Below, one piece after another: positions 16,256-25,108 of a stretch of 64,000 nt of DNA (the first letter of the stretch is position 1; every line of letters begins with the position of its first letter). Location: NCBI GenBank assembly GCA_038257845.1, contig JBBSQL010000011.1, positions 9,835-73,834 of the forward strand, given 5' to 3'. A program made the position numbers and the translations under genes. Source of the DNA: JAFDXJ01 sp038257845 (GTDB taxonomy: Bacteria > Bacteroidota > Bacteroidia > Chitinophagales > Chitinophagaceae). The notes under the pieces are model-generated. The model did not search any database. It saw nothing but the letters and a program-made list of their open reading frames with translations, and was not told the DNA's origin.

Positions 16256-18209
16256 AAAAGCAGTGAGTCTGCGTTCACCTTCTGCAAAAAAATATACAAA
16301 GTTTTACAAACCCATGCTGGCAACACTTGTAGATAAAGCATTTAATGATGCGGAATGGATCTATGAAATTAAATGGGATGGTTATCGCGCAATTACAGAC
16401 TGGCAGGATGATAGGCTTAAATTATATTCACGCAACGGTTTATCATTTTCTGATAAATTTCCACAAATTGCAGAAGCACTAACATCATTAAAACATGATG
16501 CTGTATTGGATGGAGAAATTGTTTTAATGGATAAAGAGAACAGGCCGAGTTTTCAAAAGTTGCAGCATTATGAAGAGAATAAAGAGCTGCCACTATTATA
16601 TTATGTTTTCGATCTTTTATTTTTAGATAAAAAAGATATTCGCCATTTACCATTGCTCGAAAGAAAAGAATTATTAAAAAAATTATTAGAAAAAAATAAT
16701 CATGGCATCATCCGTTATTGTGACCACATAGAAGAAAAGGGTATTGCATTTTTTGCATCAGCAAAAAATGCGAACCTCGAAGGTATTATGGCAAAAAAAG
16801 CAGATAGCAATTATACTTGTAATACGCGGAGTAAAGAATGGCTGAAAATAAAAAACATCAACAGCAGGGAAGGAATCATCGTTGGGTATACAAAACCTCG
16901 AAACAGCCGGAAATACTTTGGTGCATTGGTTTTGGCACAATATGAAAATAATGAATTAATTTACATGGGCCACACAGGAACAGGCTTTGATGAAAAAACT
17001 TTAAAGGAATTATGGGAAAAAATGCAACCGCTTATTACCCAAAAATCTCCATTTAAAGAAAAAGTAAAAGTGAATATGCCGGTGACATGGATCAAACCCA
17101 AACTGGTATGTGAACTGAATTATACAGAAATGACAGAAGATGGGTTAATGCGCCACCCGGTATTCCTGGGTTTACGCTTTGATAAAAGTAAAAGTGAAGT
17201 AAACAAATCAATCGAAATGCCTGCTCACATAAAAAAAGGAAAAAATATTATGGTGGAAAAAAAGAAAGCAAATATCAAAGCCCCGGTTGAAAAACCTGGT
17301 GCTGATGATAAAAAAGTGAAAGTGAATAATCATACACTATCACTAACAAATTTGAATAAAGTTTACTGGCCAAAGGAAAAATTCACGAAAGGTGATTTGA
17401 TCAATTACTATGAAAAGATTTCACCGTATATTTTACCTTATCTCAAAGGCAGGCCATTGTCATTGAAAAGAAATCCAAATGGAATTTTGGATGATGGATT
17501 TTTTCAAAAAGATTTTGGCGCGCAGGCCCCGGCATGGATTCCAAAAGCGAAAGTGGAATCTGACTCGAATAAAAAAATCATTGAATACATAATGTGTGAA
17601 AATAAAGCCGCATTAATGTACATAGCGAATCTTGGTTGCATTGAAATTAATCCCTGGAATTCATTATACAAAAAAATGGATTTTCCAACATACATGATCA
17701 TTGATATTGATCCATCAGATAAAAATAGTTTTGATGAAGTGATCGAAACCGCGCTTGCTGCGAAAGACTTGCTGGATGCGGCTGGAGCTGAATGCTATTG
17801 CAAAACTTCCGGTGCTACAGGCCTGCATGTGTATGTGCCGATGGGTGGAAAATATGATTATGAGCAGGTGAAAAATTTTGGCCATTTAGTCGCGCATTTA
17901 ATTTCGTTACGCGTTCCAAAATTCACCAGCCTGGAAAGGTCTTTATCAAAACGCGGTAAAAATATTTACGTGGACTTTTTACAAAACCGTCGCGGGCAAA
18001 CACTTGCTTCCACGTACAGTGTGCGGCCGCGCCCGGGCGCAACTGTTTCCACGCCACTGGAATGGAAAGAAGTGAAAAAAGGTTTACTTCCATCGCAATT
18101 CACCATTAAAAATATTTTTGACAGGTTAGAAAAGAAAGGCGATTTATTTACACCAGTTTTAAAGAAAGGAATTAATTTAAAAACATGCCTGGCAAAACTG
18201 GAAGCATGA
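16218..18209 (+). CDS. ligD: LigD ligase and polymerase domains (C-terminal part of split LigD)
   Basis: About 660 residues. The frame opens at a TTG inside the end of the PE frame, with no good ATG nearby. The ATP-dependent ligase domain has the nucleotidyl-transfer Lys in EIKWDGYRA (residue 52 counted from the TTG), motif DGEIVLMD, and EGIMAKKADSNY. The polymerase (AEP primase) domain starts near residue 365 (LSLTNLNKVYWPKE) and has the metal-binding MIIDIDPSD and the KTSGATGLHVYVPM motif. Together with the PE domain this gives PE-LIG-POL order and a total of about 860 residues, the normal length for Pseudomonas-type LigD. It works with Ku in end joining. The lack of an ATG supports expression by frameshifting or slippage, or an assembly error. 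Confidence 0.9.
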   Translation: MAKKKKKENVTLKKAVSLRSPSAKKYTKFYKPMLATLVDKAFNDAEWIYEIKWDGYRAITDWQDDRLKLYSRNGLSFSDKFPQIAEALTSLKHDAVLDGEIVLMDKENRPSFQKLQHYEENKELPLLYYVFDLLFLDKKDIRHLPLLERKELLKKLLEKNNHGIIRYCDHIEEKGIAFFASAKNANLEGIMAKKADSNYTCNTRSKEWLKIKNINSREGIIVGYTKPRNSRKYFGALVLAQYENNELIYMGHTGTGFDEKTLKELWEKMQPLITQKSPFKEKVKVNMPVTWIKPKLVCELNYTEMTEDGLMRHPVFLGLRFDKSKSEVNKSIEMPAHIKKGKNIMVEKKKANIKAPVEKPGADDKKVKVNNHTLSLTNLNKVYWPKEKFTKGDLINYYEKISPYILPYLKGRPLSLKRNPNGILDDGFFQKDFGAQAPAWIPKAKVESDSNKKIIEYIMCENKAALMYIANLGCIEINPWNSLYKKMDFPTYMIIDIDPSDKNSFDEVIETALAAKDLLDAAGAECYCKTSGATGLHVYVPMGGKYDYEQVKNFGHLVAHLISLRVPKFTSLERSLSKRGKNIYVDFLQNRRGQTLASTYSVRPRPGATVSTPLEWKEVKKGLLPSQFTIKNIFDRLEKKGDLFTPVLKKGINLKTCLAKLEA

Positions 18210-18234
18210 TAATTTTTTAGCAAAATTATTTTTT
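18209..18234. terminator. AT-rich bidirectional terminator between ligD and topoisomerase IB
   Basis: ATAATTTT / AAAATTAT hairpin between convergent genes, with a T-run on the plus side. Weak because it is all A-T. Confidence 0.4.
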
Positions 18235-19305
18235 CAGAATTTTCATTAGTACTTGTTCTTCAGCGGTGAGGCCGGACCGATCATCATCTTTTTCTATTTT
18301 ATCCAATTCCTTTAAATACTTCACCAGCTTTTCTTCTTCATATAATTGGATGAGCCCTGGATGCACATAAAACTTTTTACAAACTGTACGCGTATTACCT
18401 AATTTTTTACTAACTATATCCAGCACTTCAACGATATTTTTTTTCTTTTCTGCTTCCGTTACCGCATCACCGATAGAACGAAAGGCATGCAGCGCGTGCA
18501 GTGTGCCGGCCCATGTCCTAAAATCTTTTGCAGTAAAATCATGGCCTGTTTTATCTTTGATATATTGATTGACAGCACCGGAATCAATTGATTTTCTGTT
18601 GCCTTCTTCATCATAATACTGAAACAATTCTCTTCCGGGAATATCCCTGCAATCCTTGACTATTTTCGCAATTTTTTTATTTTGCAGGCTGATGGAATGA
18701 TATACTCCTTTCTTTCCTTTGAATGAAAATGTAACTGTATTTTTTTCAATTTTTGCATGCCTGTCTTTCAATGTAGTAAGCCCATACGATCCATTTGACT
18801 TTTCATATTCAATGTTACCGATACGGATATATGTTCTTTCCATCAGGCTCAAAATTGTTGCAAGCACTTTTTCTTTATTCAAATTCTTCGTGGAAATATC
18901 TTTCTCCATGGCAAGCCGGAGTGCTGGTAATGCTGTACCAAATTCATATAAGCGATGATATTTTGTTTGATTCCGCAAAACATGCCATAAGCTATGATAC
19001 CTGTACTGCTTGCGTTTGCGGAGATCGAGGCCGGTTGCCTGGAGATGGCCATTTTCAGCAGGACAAATCCATACATTTTCCCAGGAAGGTGGAATAGCTA
19101 ATTTTTGAATTCGGCCAAGTTTATCCTTATCCCTGATGACTTTTTCATCAAAAACATACATATACGCAGTCTTTTTTTTGATCCGGTTAATACCGGGCTC
19201 TGTATCGTGTACATATACCAGGTTGACAAGATTGGCTGCTTTTTCATAATCCTTATCAATCTTTAAAAGTTTTTTATGTGTTATGCGTGGAATGAGTTCA
19301 TTCAT
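18226..19305 (-). CDS. DNA topoisomerase IB (poxvirus-like)
   Basis: 359 residues. Relaxes supercoils by a 3'-phosphotyrosyl intermediate. The N-terminal domain has RDKDKLGRIQKLAIPPSWEN. The catalytic domain has RIGNIEYEKSNGSYGLTTLK (first catalytic Arg region), KDFRTWAGTLHA (second Arg region) and the nucleophile Tyr in KKFYVHPGL (about residue 313). The length matches other bacterial members (about 310-380). It converges with ligD, an arrangement that places strand-joining and relaxing enzymes side by side in a stress block. No sigma-54-like box is seen upstream. Confidence 0.93.
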   Translation of the reverse strand: MNELIPRITHKKLLKIDKDYEKAANLVNLVYVHDTEPGINRIKKKTAYMYVFDEKVIRDKDKLGRIQKLAIPPSWENVWICPAENGHLQATGLDLRKRKQYRYHSLWHVLRNQTKYHRLYEFGTALPALRLAMEKDISTKNLNKEKVLATILSLMERTYIRIGNIEYEKSNGSYGLTTLKDRHAKIEKNTVTFSFKGKKGVYHSISLQNKKIAKIVKDCRDIPGRELFQYYDEEGNRKSIDSGAVNQYIKDKTGHDFTAKDFRTWAGTLHALHAFRSIGDAVTEAEKKKNIVEVLDIVSKKLGNTRTVCKKFYVHPGLIQLYEEEKLVKYLKELDKIEKDDDRSGLTAEEQVLMKILKK

Positions 19306-19386
19306 GGTAATAAATGATTTAAATCTTATTCAAAAAAAGATGCTCTGAATATGGAGCATTTTCCCATGATTGCTTTGGCCATCAAT

Positions 19387-19575
19387 TTATTTTTTGCTAT
19401 TGGAACTTTTCTTTGGGACTTTTGCGTCTTCATTCCTGGCTTCTGATAAGCCGATCGCAATTGCCTGTTTTTTACTGGTAACTTTTTTTCCACTTCCTGT
19501 TTTCAATTTCCCCTCTTTCATTTCTTCTATATTATTTTTTACTTTTTCATGGCTCTTCTCTGAATATTTTGCCAT
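19387..19575 (-). CDS. Small basic DUF6496 protein
   Basis: 62 residues, very Lys/Ser-rich. The central motif KEGKLKTGSGKKVTSKKQ followed by AIAIGLSEAR defines the DUF6496 family, which is widespread in proteobacteria and Bacteroidota and has no known function. High basicity suggests nucleic-acid binding (inference). A strong sigma-54-like box lies 42 bp upstream. Confidence 0.85.
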   Translation of the reverse strand: MAKYSEKSHEKVKNNIEEMKEGKLKTGSGKKVTSKKQAIAIGLSEARNEDAKVPKKSSNSKK

Positions 19576-19616
19576 AAAAATTATTTGAATGAAAAATAAT
19601 ATTGAGAAAGAAATAA

Positions 19617-19634
19617 AACAAATTCTTTGCCAAT
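19617..19634 (-). promoter_or_regulatory. Sigma-54-like box (TTGGCA-N-TTTGTT) upstream of the DUF6496 gene
   Basis: On the minus strand: TTGGCAAAGAATTTGTT, GG at 19631-19630 and G at 19619, 10 nt between. The -24 element is perfect; the -12 element has GT instead of GC. Confidence 0.55.
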
Positions 19635-19681
19635 AATGCTTTTGAAGATTTTTACGGGTAATGGTTTTATACCGCGGGTTT

Positions 19682-21142
19682 TTAAAAGGATATAATAAAC
19701 AATGTCCCTTTATGAGGTGAAGATTTTACTTCAATAAAGCCTTTATGTGATTGAATGATATTCAACGCAGAAGCAAGCCCAAGGCCCATTCCATTACGTT
19801 TAGTTGTAAAATATGGTTCAAATAATTTAATAATGTTTTCATCTGAGATGCCGCAACCATTATCCTGGAAATGAATGATGTATTTGCCATCTTCTGCAAA
19901 CAATTTTATGCTGAGCAGCCCGCTGTTTTCCGGCATCGCTTCCACCGCGTTTATAATGATATTTAAAAAAGCAATTTGTAATTTTTCCGGATCTCCATTC
20001 AGCCATGCATCTTCCTGCAAATAACTTTTTTTAAGTTGTATATTTTTTAATTTAATGCGGTCCATTGCATTGGCAATGGTTGATTCCAATACAGATTGCA
20101 GTGTTATTTTTTGTTGTACAATATCAGTGGGTTTAGATGAATTCAGCAATTCGGAGATTAGGCTATTGATACGGTTACTGTTTCGTTTGATGATATCGAG
20201 AAATGATCCGGTATCTTCATTATCTATTTCTGATACAAGTTGCTCAACAGACAAATTAATATTGTTTAAAGGATTACGTACTTCATGTGCGAGCGTACGT
20301 ATGAGTCGTTCGGCAGCTTTTAATTTCTCTGCCTGTAATGTTGCTTTTTCAGCATTTTTTAAAGAGGTAATATCATGCATGATACCCTGGATATAGGTTT
20401 CTTCCTGGTCATCCTTTTCGATGGTCATTGATAAAATACAGTTGATCTTTTCTTTATCCTTTCTACAAAGAATAGTTTCCATATCAGAAACTACTTTCTT
20501 CGTTTCAAGCAATTCGCGGATTTTAGTTTTTTCATCTTCATTAAGAATCAAATCATATAAACTGAGTTGCAAAAATTCTTCTTTTGAATAACCAAAAATT
20601 GTACTGGTAGCTTCGTTCACATCTTTGAAACGTACTTCATTGTCTGCAATAAATACACTGTCTTTGGAGCGTTCAAAAATGTTTCTGAATTTTTGTTCAT
20701 TTACTTTTAACGCTTTTATAAATTCAAAACGGCCGAGTGCATACCGGATACAACGTTCCAACTTTTCAGGTGTCATGTCAGATTTCACGAGGTAATCAAC
20801 CGCGCCTGCTTCCATGGCAAGAATATCTATTTCCTGTGTACCAACGCCGGTTAGTAAAACCATAGGTTCTTCGCATCCATTACCGATGGCTTCGCTGATG
20901 AGATCCAGGCCCGTTTTTTCGCCGAGGCGAAAATCAACTAAATAAACATCGTGTGTTGCTTTACATATTTCATCCAGGGCATGCTTGTAATTGGAGCTCC
21001 ATGAAACGCTGCAGGTAAAACCATTGGCCATATTATTGATCTGGCTACAGGTCAAAATATAATCGTCTTCATCATCATCAATCACGAGAATATTTATATC
21101 TTTTTTCAGTGCCACTTTACTGAATGTTTTAAATGTATTCAC
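19682..21142 (-). CDS. Hybrid receiver-PAS-histidine kinase, NtrB-like
   Basis: 486 residues, cytoplasmic (no membrane helix). An N-terminal receiver has acidic residues in VIDDDEDD and its phospho-acceptor in VYLVDFRLGEKTG. A PAS domain follows at about 140-260 (NIFERSKDSVFIADNEVRF). The kinase core has the acceptor His in LAHEVRNPLNNINLSV, the N-box NIIINAVEAM, and the G motifs QDNGCGIS and GMGLGLASAL. The H-box form (HEVRNPL) with PAS is typical of NtrB-type kinases that control sigma-54 activators. The NtrC-type regulator at 27230-28645 is a plausible target. It overlaps the upstream gene by 4 bp (ATGA), so the two are co-translated. Confidence 0.9.
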   Translation of the reverse strand: MNTFKTFSKVALKKDINILVIDDDEDDYILTCSQINNMANGFTCSVSWSSNYKHALDEICKATHDVYLVDFRLGEKTGLDLISEAIGNGCEEPMVLLTGVGTQEIDILAMEAGAVDYLVKSDMTPEKLERCIRYALGRFEFIKALKVNEQKFRNIFERSKDSVFIADNEVRFKDVNEATSTIFGYSKEEFLQLSLYDLILNEDEKTKIRELLETKKVVSDMETILCRKDKEKINCILSMTIEKDDQEETYIQGIMHDITSLKNAEKATLQAEKLKAAERLIRTLAHEVRNPLNNINLSVEQLVSEIDNEDTGSFLDIIKRNSNRINSLISELLNSSKPTDIVQQKITLQSVLESTIANAMDRIKLKNIQLKKSYLQEDAWLNGDPEKLQIAFLNIIINAVEAMPENSGLLSIKLFAEDGKYIIHFQDNGCGISDENIIKLFEPYFTTKRNGMGLGLASALNIIQSHKGFIEVKSSPHKGTLFIISF

Positions 21143-21465
21143 TTGTTTTTTCTAATGTATTTATTACTGTCTGTATCTTCTGCTACTTTTTCTGTAGCAG
21201 CAAATGCTCCGGCAGAACCATCTGATAGAAGTTCATCTGTTCCTGCATTTTTCCTGGCACCATACGTTTTATTTTCCGGGTTTGGCTCTGAATTATTCAA
21301 TTCCATCCCGGCATCTTTTTCATCTTTTTTATTTGCCGGTTTTATGATCTCTTTTTTTGCCGGCAGATTTGGATAGCCGGGAAAATCCTGGTCAATCTTT
21401 CCATCATTGGACTTTTGCACTTCCTTCTCATCCGTGATCGGTATATTATTTTTTTGCTCCATCAT
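21139..21465 (-). CDS. Small hydrophilic hypothetical protein
   Basis: About 108 residues from the first of two adjacent ATGs (21465/21462); the longer open frame upstream looks non-coding. Very rich in Lys, Glu, Asp, Asn and Pro with no predicted fold, so it is likely disordered (for example DEKEVQKSNDGKIDQDFPGY). I do not recognise a family. Its stop overlaps the start of the REC-PAS-kinase gene by 4 bp, so the two are probably one operon. Confidence 0.6.
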   Translation of the reverse strand: MMEQKNNIPITDEKEVQKSNDGKIDQDFPGYPNLPAKKEIIKPANKKDEKDAGMELNNSEPNPENKTYGARKNAGTDELLSDGSAGAFAATEKVAEDTDSNKYIRKNK

Positions 21466-21524
21466 AAAGTTTTTTGCTGTAGAAAAATATGGGCATCCTG
21501 TGTAAATTTTTCCCAATATACACT

Positions 21525-21561
21525 AAAAAAAGGTACACTTCTAATTTCATGTACCTTTTTC
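21525..21561 (-). terminator. Intrinsic terminator after the DUF4142 gene
   Basis: AAAAAGGTAC / GTACCTTTTT, a 10-bp stem with a 14-nt loop, 20 bp past the stop codon of the minus-strand DUF4142 gene. Confidence 0.8.
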
Positions 21562-21580
21562 TAATGGTGATAATTGCCAA

Positions 21581-22177
21581 TTATTTCATCATGTCTTTTA
21601 TTGACTTTGCTTTATCCAGGTGTTGTTGAAGTGTGGGCAAAGTGATCATAGCAAAACTTTTCAAATCACTATCCTTACCATTGTCACCTTCCTTTTTAAA
21701 TAAACTTATTGCATCATTATGATCGTCCACCATCATTTTAATATACGCTTTATCAAAATCATTCCCGGTTTTCTTTGCCAGGTCATTCACTGCATTCTGA
21801 GATTTATCACTCATGGCAGGTGGTAATGCAATATTCTTATTTGCTGCGAAAGCTTTTAATTTATCATTCGCTGCGGTATGGTCTTTAATGATCATCGCTG
21901 CATAGTCCTTCACTTTCTGACTGGACGCATTTTTATCAGCAAGCTGGCTTGCTGCAATTTCAGTCATGCCACCATTCGCAGCTTCTACCGCAAAGTCTGC
22001 ATCGTCTTTATCTACCATCATTGTGTTCATAGTAGTACTATCATTGGCTACTTTTGCCATACTATCATTCACATCCTTTGTACTGTCCACGGTATCTTCA
22101 CCGGAAGTACCGCTGTTGCAGGATTGGATCGTATAAATTCCCAACAACATACTGAAAGCCAAAATTATCTTTTTCAT
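21581..22177 (-). CDS. DUF4142 lipoprotein
   Basis: 198 residues. A lipoprotein signal with lipobox IQSC at about 18-20 (MKKIILAFSMLLGIYTIQSC) predicts a lipid-anchored periplasmic protein. The remainder is the ferritin-like DUF4142 helical domain: MTEIAASQLADKNASSQKVK, YAAMIIKDHTAANDKLKAFA and YIKMMVDDHNDAISLFKKEG, with His/Glu/Asp positions typical of this family (the C-terminal LQQHLDKAK ends it). DUF4142 proteins are often stress- or stationary-phase-associated; the function is not known. A sigma-54-like box lies upstream and a hairpin terminator downstream. Confidence 0.9.
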   Translation of the reverse strand: MKKIILAFSMLLGIYTIQSCNSGTSGEDTVDSTKDVNDSMAKVANDSTTMNTMMVDKDDADFAVEAANGGMTEIAASQLADKNASSQKVKDYAAMIIKDHTAANDKLKAFAANKNIALPPAMSDKSQNAVNDLAKKTGNDFDKAYIKMMVDDHNDAISLFKKEGDNGKDSDLKSFAMITLPTLQQHLDKAKSIKDMMK

Positions 22178-22219
22178 AAATAATTGATTTAATTTAAAAT
22201 GATTAATTGATCATGATCA

Positions 22220-22238
22220 AAACAAAGAATAAGCCAAT
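22220..22238 (-). promoter_or_regulatory. Sigma-54-like box (TTGGCT-N-TTTGTT) upstream of the DUF4142 gene
   Basis: On the minus strand: ATTGGCTTATTCTTTGTT, GG at 22235-22234 and G at 22223, 10 nt between, 43 bp before the ATG. Confidence 0.5.
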
Positions 22239-22457
22239 TCTGCATATTCAATTCAATCATATTATACAGTACAAGAATGTGCTGTTTCTGTGCAGAAAGA
22301 TTTATTGACAGCATTTTTCCCCACTTGTAGATTTGATTACCCGATTTATAAATAAAAATTCACAAAATAAAATCTTCAATACATAAAAAACTTTTGGCAG
22401 GAAATTTTCTTTGTTGTGAACTGTAAGCACATTTATTCATCAAAAACTTATTTTTTT

Positions 22458-22604
22458 ATGAGAAGTATCTTGTATATCATCGCTGTAGTCCTTGTGATTG
22501 GTTGGCTTTTAGGCTTTTTTGTATATGGTAGCACTGGCCTGATACATATTTTAATTGTATTGGCTATAATATCACTTATACTTGGACTGATACAAAAATC
22601 CTGA
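22458..22604 (+). CDS. Small membrane protein, Lmo0937 family
   Basis: 48 residues starting at the ATG 22458 (MRSILYIIAVVLVIGWLLGF). Two hydrophobic helices separated by the motif FVYGSTGLIHILIVLAIISL match the Lmo0937/DUF5670 family of tiny two-helix membrane proteins. The function is unknown; relatives sit in stress-gene neighbourhoods. The upstream open frame from 22416 is not conserved in the family. A TTGGCA box lies about 60 bp upstream, but its -12 part is TTTTC. Confidence 0.85.
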   Translation: MRSILYIIAVVLVIGWLLGFFVYGSTGLIHILIVLAIISLILGLIQKS

Positions 22605-22621
22605 GCATAACACCGGATTTT

Positions 22622-22649
22622 AAAAAACTGCCGACTGGCAGTTTTTTTT
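22622..22649 (+). terminator. Intrinsic terminator after the Lmo0937-family gene
   Basis: AAAACTGCC / GGCAGTTTT stem, 4-nt loop, followed by a T-run. Confidence 0.85.
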
Positions 22650-22709
22650 GTTTGACACAAAACCTTCTTTCAATTTTTTTCGAATATATATCATCAATAT
22701 ATTTTTCAA

Positions 22710-22727
22710 TTTGGTATAAGAATTGAA
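22710..22727 (+). promoter_or_regulatory. Sigma-54-like box (GG-N10-GA) upstream of a PPOX-like gene
   Basis: TTTGGTATAAGAATTGAAA, GG at 22713-22714 and G at 22725. Nearly the same sequence as the box at 11253. Confidence 0.5.
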
Positions 22728-22751
22728 AATATTATTTTCAAACAACTTGTT

Positions 22752-23249
22752 ATGGAAAAAAATTTAAACAACGACCTGGTTTTTCTAAATGAAAAAATTC
22801 ATGAAATCGGCAGTGCTTTATTTTTTCCGGACAATAGGAACCACTTTCGATACCCTGCTTCCATTATAAATATTGCACGTATAGATGCAGCAGGTAATCT
22901 TTGGTTCTATGTTTACCAGCCCTGGACAAGTGAAGAAGCATTGCAAAATGGTTTCCCTGTAACAATGGATTTTTTCAGAAAAGGAAAAGACTTTTCAATC
23001 AAAGTGCAGGGCTCAGCTACTATTCACCAGGAACTGGACAAATCACTGGAAGTGCCACAATGGATGTCTTCGATTCAATCAAAGGATTATTTATTGGTAT
23101 GCGTAAAAATGTGTTCCGCAGAATATTTTGATTACAATCAACAATCAACTATAAGTCTTTTTCAAAAACTGAAAGTTTCATGGCAGAATTGGATGTATTC
23201 ACTGAAACCTCATTATAAGTATTTCAATTTAATACCAATAACCAGGTAA
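22752..23249 (+). CDS. Probable FMN-binding split-barrel (PPOX-like) protein
   Basis: 165 residues. The pattern of an N-terminal helix, then strands INIARIDAAGNLWFYVYQPW and VTMDFFRKGKDFSIKVQGSA, resembles the pyridoxamine-phosphate-oxidase-like split barrel; DAAGNLWF is the equivalent of the DDxGNxWF motif in the protein at 12052. It is more divergent than that neighbour, and the C-terminal 40 residues are basic and aromatic with no match I recognise. Enzymatic activity cannot be claimed. Confidence 0.6.
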   Translation: MEKNLNNDLVFLNEKIHEIGSALFFPDNRNHFRYPASIINIARIDAAGNLWFYVYQPWTSEEALQNGFPVTMDFFRKGKDFSIKVQGSATIHQELDKSLEVPQWMSSIQSKDYLLVCVKMCSAEYFDYNQQSTISLFQKLKVSWQNWMYSLKPHYKYFNLIPITR

Positions 23250-23264
23250 ATGAGGAATTGAATT

Positions 23265-24953
23265 TTATTTGACTGTTTGCTTAAATCCATCCAGCAGCGT
23301 TTTCCAGATAAGATTAAAAAAAGATTTATGAATATCGCGCTCTGACGAAGCAGTCACCGTACGCACATTACCATCATTTCCCGGATTTGATTTATGAATA
23401 ATAAATGTATTGGCAATAAATGACAAAAATCCTTTTTTCGATTGTTCACCATTATCATTGCCTTTTTTAAGAATTATAATATGCAGGTCATTGTATAAAA
23501 ATTTTAATTGACCGGAACAAATTTTGTCATCTCCCTTAAAATCAAAAGAAAGGCTTTTCACAGTTCCGTCATCTATTTTAAATAAACCCAAGGGTTCGGT
23601 TACAGGATCTAATTTTTTTGCATCCATCGCACCCATATCACCACTTACTGAAAATGCACCCGTACTTGCTTCATTCAGGTTAAATAAAAATTGTGCATTT
23701 ATTTTCGCGGCATTCATCAAATCACTACTGGCTTTTATTTTCATAATTGGACTGGCAGCAGTTTTGGGATTATTATTGATATTTGAAATAAACCCATTGA
23801 TATTATTAAAAATCATTTTTCCCTGAAGTTTGGAATCAGGATTATTTTCTTCATAAGCCAGGTCAAGATTGCTGATAATGATAGAATCCAGTGAAACTGG
23901 TAAGTCTAATTTCATCAGCATTTGTTGCGGATAATTTCCGACTTTTGATTTTGGAAATGGCGGCAGATTCCTGTCTGCATAAATTGCAAGCTTTCCATTT
24001 TGTAAGATCATATTTTTGGCAGAGAATCCTTCATTAGATACAAAGGCCCACCAATCTATATCATGTAAAGAAACGTGTTCAAAGCTTGCGGTATAACGCT
24101 CTTTGAGATATGGCATTTTTGAAACAAACGCATCTTTACCATCCCTGGGTGCGAAAGCAATGGTATCAATATTCACAGTTTTGTTGGCAGCATTGATATA
24201 TATAGAATCCATACTGATTATATACAAACTATCAGATGTAGGAAATTTGAATTTCCCCAAAGTGATGGCTGCATTTTTTGCATACATAAAACGCGTGGAA
24301 TCAAATTGCGTGAGCGAATCAATCAACAGATCTTCAAACTGCATATTTACTTTGTCAAACCGTCTTGTGCTTTCTTTATCACTACTGATAAAATTATGAT
24401 GTATTACTTCCATATTTTTAATGGCCAGTTTTTGCAGGGAAAAACGATTTAATAATGTGGAAATACGTTGGTAAACCGTTTGTATGCTGGCGGTATCTTT
24501 TATGGTTTTCAGTGAATCATTTTTTTCATGATAAATTTCCAGCGTAGGATTATTGAGATAAATAATTTTCAAATCAATTTTTTTATTGGAAAGAAAATCT
24601 TTAAAATCCAGTCCGTCTATCGCCAGCGTGGTCAAAGAAAAATCAAAAATATCGACAGGTTTCAGATGCATTGAATCCAAATGCAAAAGCCGTGTGGAAT
24701 CAGGGAATATGCGCACATTTTTCAATATTACCGTACCGCCATAGATATCAGACTTTAATGAATCATAAGTTAATTGATATAAACCATCAGAACCATTTGA
24801 AACTATTTCCTGTAATTTTTCTTTAATGAGTGGATTAAAATCCTGCAGATTCCTGGCTTTAAAATAGAACAAACCTGCGACAATAAGGATTGCCAGGCCC
24901 GCAAAAAAAATGATCCACTTTTTATGTACTTTAAATTTTTTTGATGTATTCAT
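23265..24953 (-). CDS. Membrane-anchored AsmA-like hypothetical protein
   Basis: 562 residues. One N-terminal membrane helix (KKWIIFFAGLAILIVAGLFY, about 12-31) then a long periplasmic domain made of repeated beta-strand patterns: YDSLKSDIYGGTVILKNVRI, LSTLAIDGLDFKDFL-like segments, KNMEVIHHNF, AKNMILQNGKLAIYADRNLP. The alternation of short strands and the recurrent phrase of the form 'I-x-N-x-D-L' resembles AsmA/DUF748-type proteins, some of which take part in lipid transfer or envelope maintenance. The match is by pattern only. Its start is divergent from the gene at 25109. Confidence 0.6.
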   Translation of the reverse strand: MNTSKKFKVHKKWIIFFAGLAILIVAGLFYFKARNLQDFNPLIKEKLQEIVSNGSDGLYQLTYDSLKSDIYGGTVILKNVRIFPDSTRLLHLDSMHLKPVDIFDFSLTTLAIDGLDFKDFLSNKKIDLKIIYLNNPTLEIYHEKNDSLKTIKDTASIQTVYQRISTLLNRFSLQKLAIKNMEVIHHNFISSDKESTRRFDKVNMQFEDLLIDSLTQFDSTRFMYAKNAAITLGKFKFPTSDSLYIISMDSIYINAANKTVNIDTIAFAPRDGKDAFVSKMPYLKERYTASFEHVSLHDIDWWAFVSNEGFSAKNMILQNGKLAIYADRNLPPFPKSKVGNYPQQMLMKLDLPVSLDSIIISNLDLAYEENNPDSKLQGKMIFNNINGFISNINNNPKTAASPIMKIKASSDLMNAAKINAQFLFNLNEASTGAFSVSGDMGAMDAKKLDPVTEPLGLFKIDDGTVKSLSFDFKGDDKICSGQLKFLYNDLHIIILKKGNDNGEQSKKGFLSFIANTFIIHKSNPGNDGNVRTVTASSERDIHKSFFNLIWKTLLDGFKQTVK

Positions 24954-25059
24954 ATATTTTAATTGCTATGCTGAAAATATTATCGCGGGAAGATTGCAAT
25001 CCGTTTTCAAACCTAAACTATTTAATTAGTAAGTAAACAGATTCTTACTTATTTTATGC

Positions 25060-25075
25060 TGGCATTATTTATGCC
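25060..25075 (+). promoter_or_regulatory. Sigma-54-like box TGGCAT-N-ATGCC, also a perfect palindrome
   Basis: GG at 25061-25062 and GC at 25073-25074 with the exact 10-nt spacing, but the -12 part is ATGC and the whole is the inverted repeat GGCAT-TATTT-ATGCC, so an operator is equally possible. 34 bp before the start of the small gene at 25109. Confidence 0.35.
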
Positions 25076-25108
25076 CCATTTTCGAATCATATAAAATAAA
25101 AAATCATT

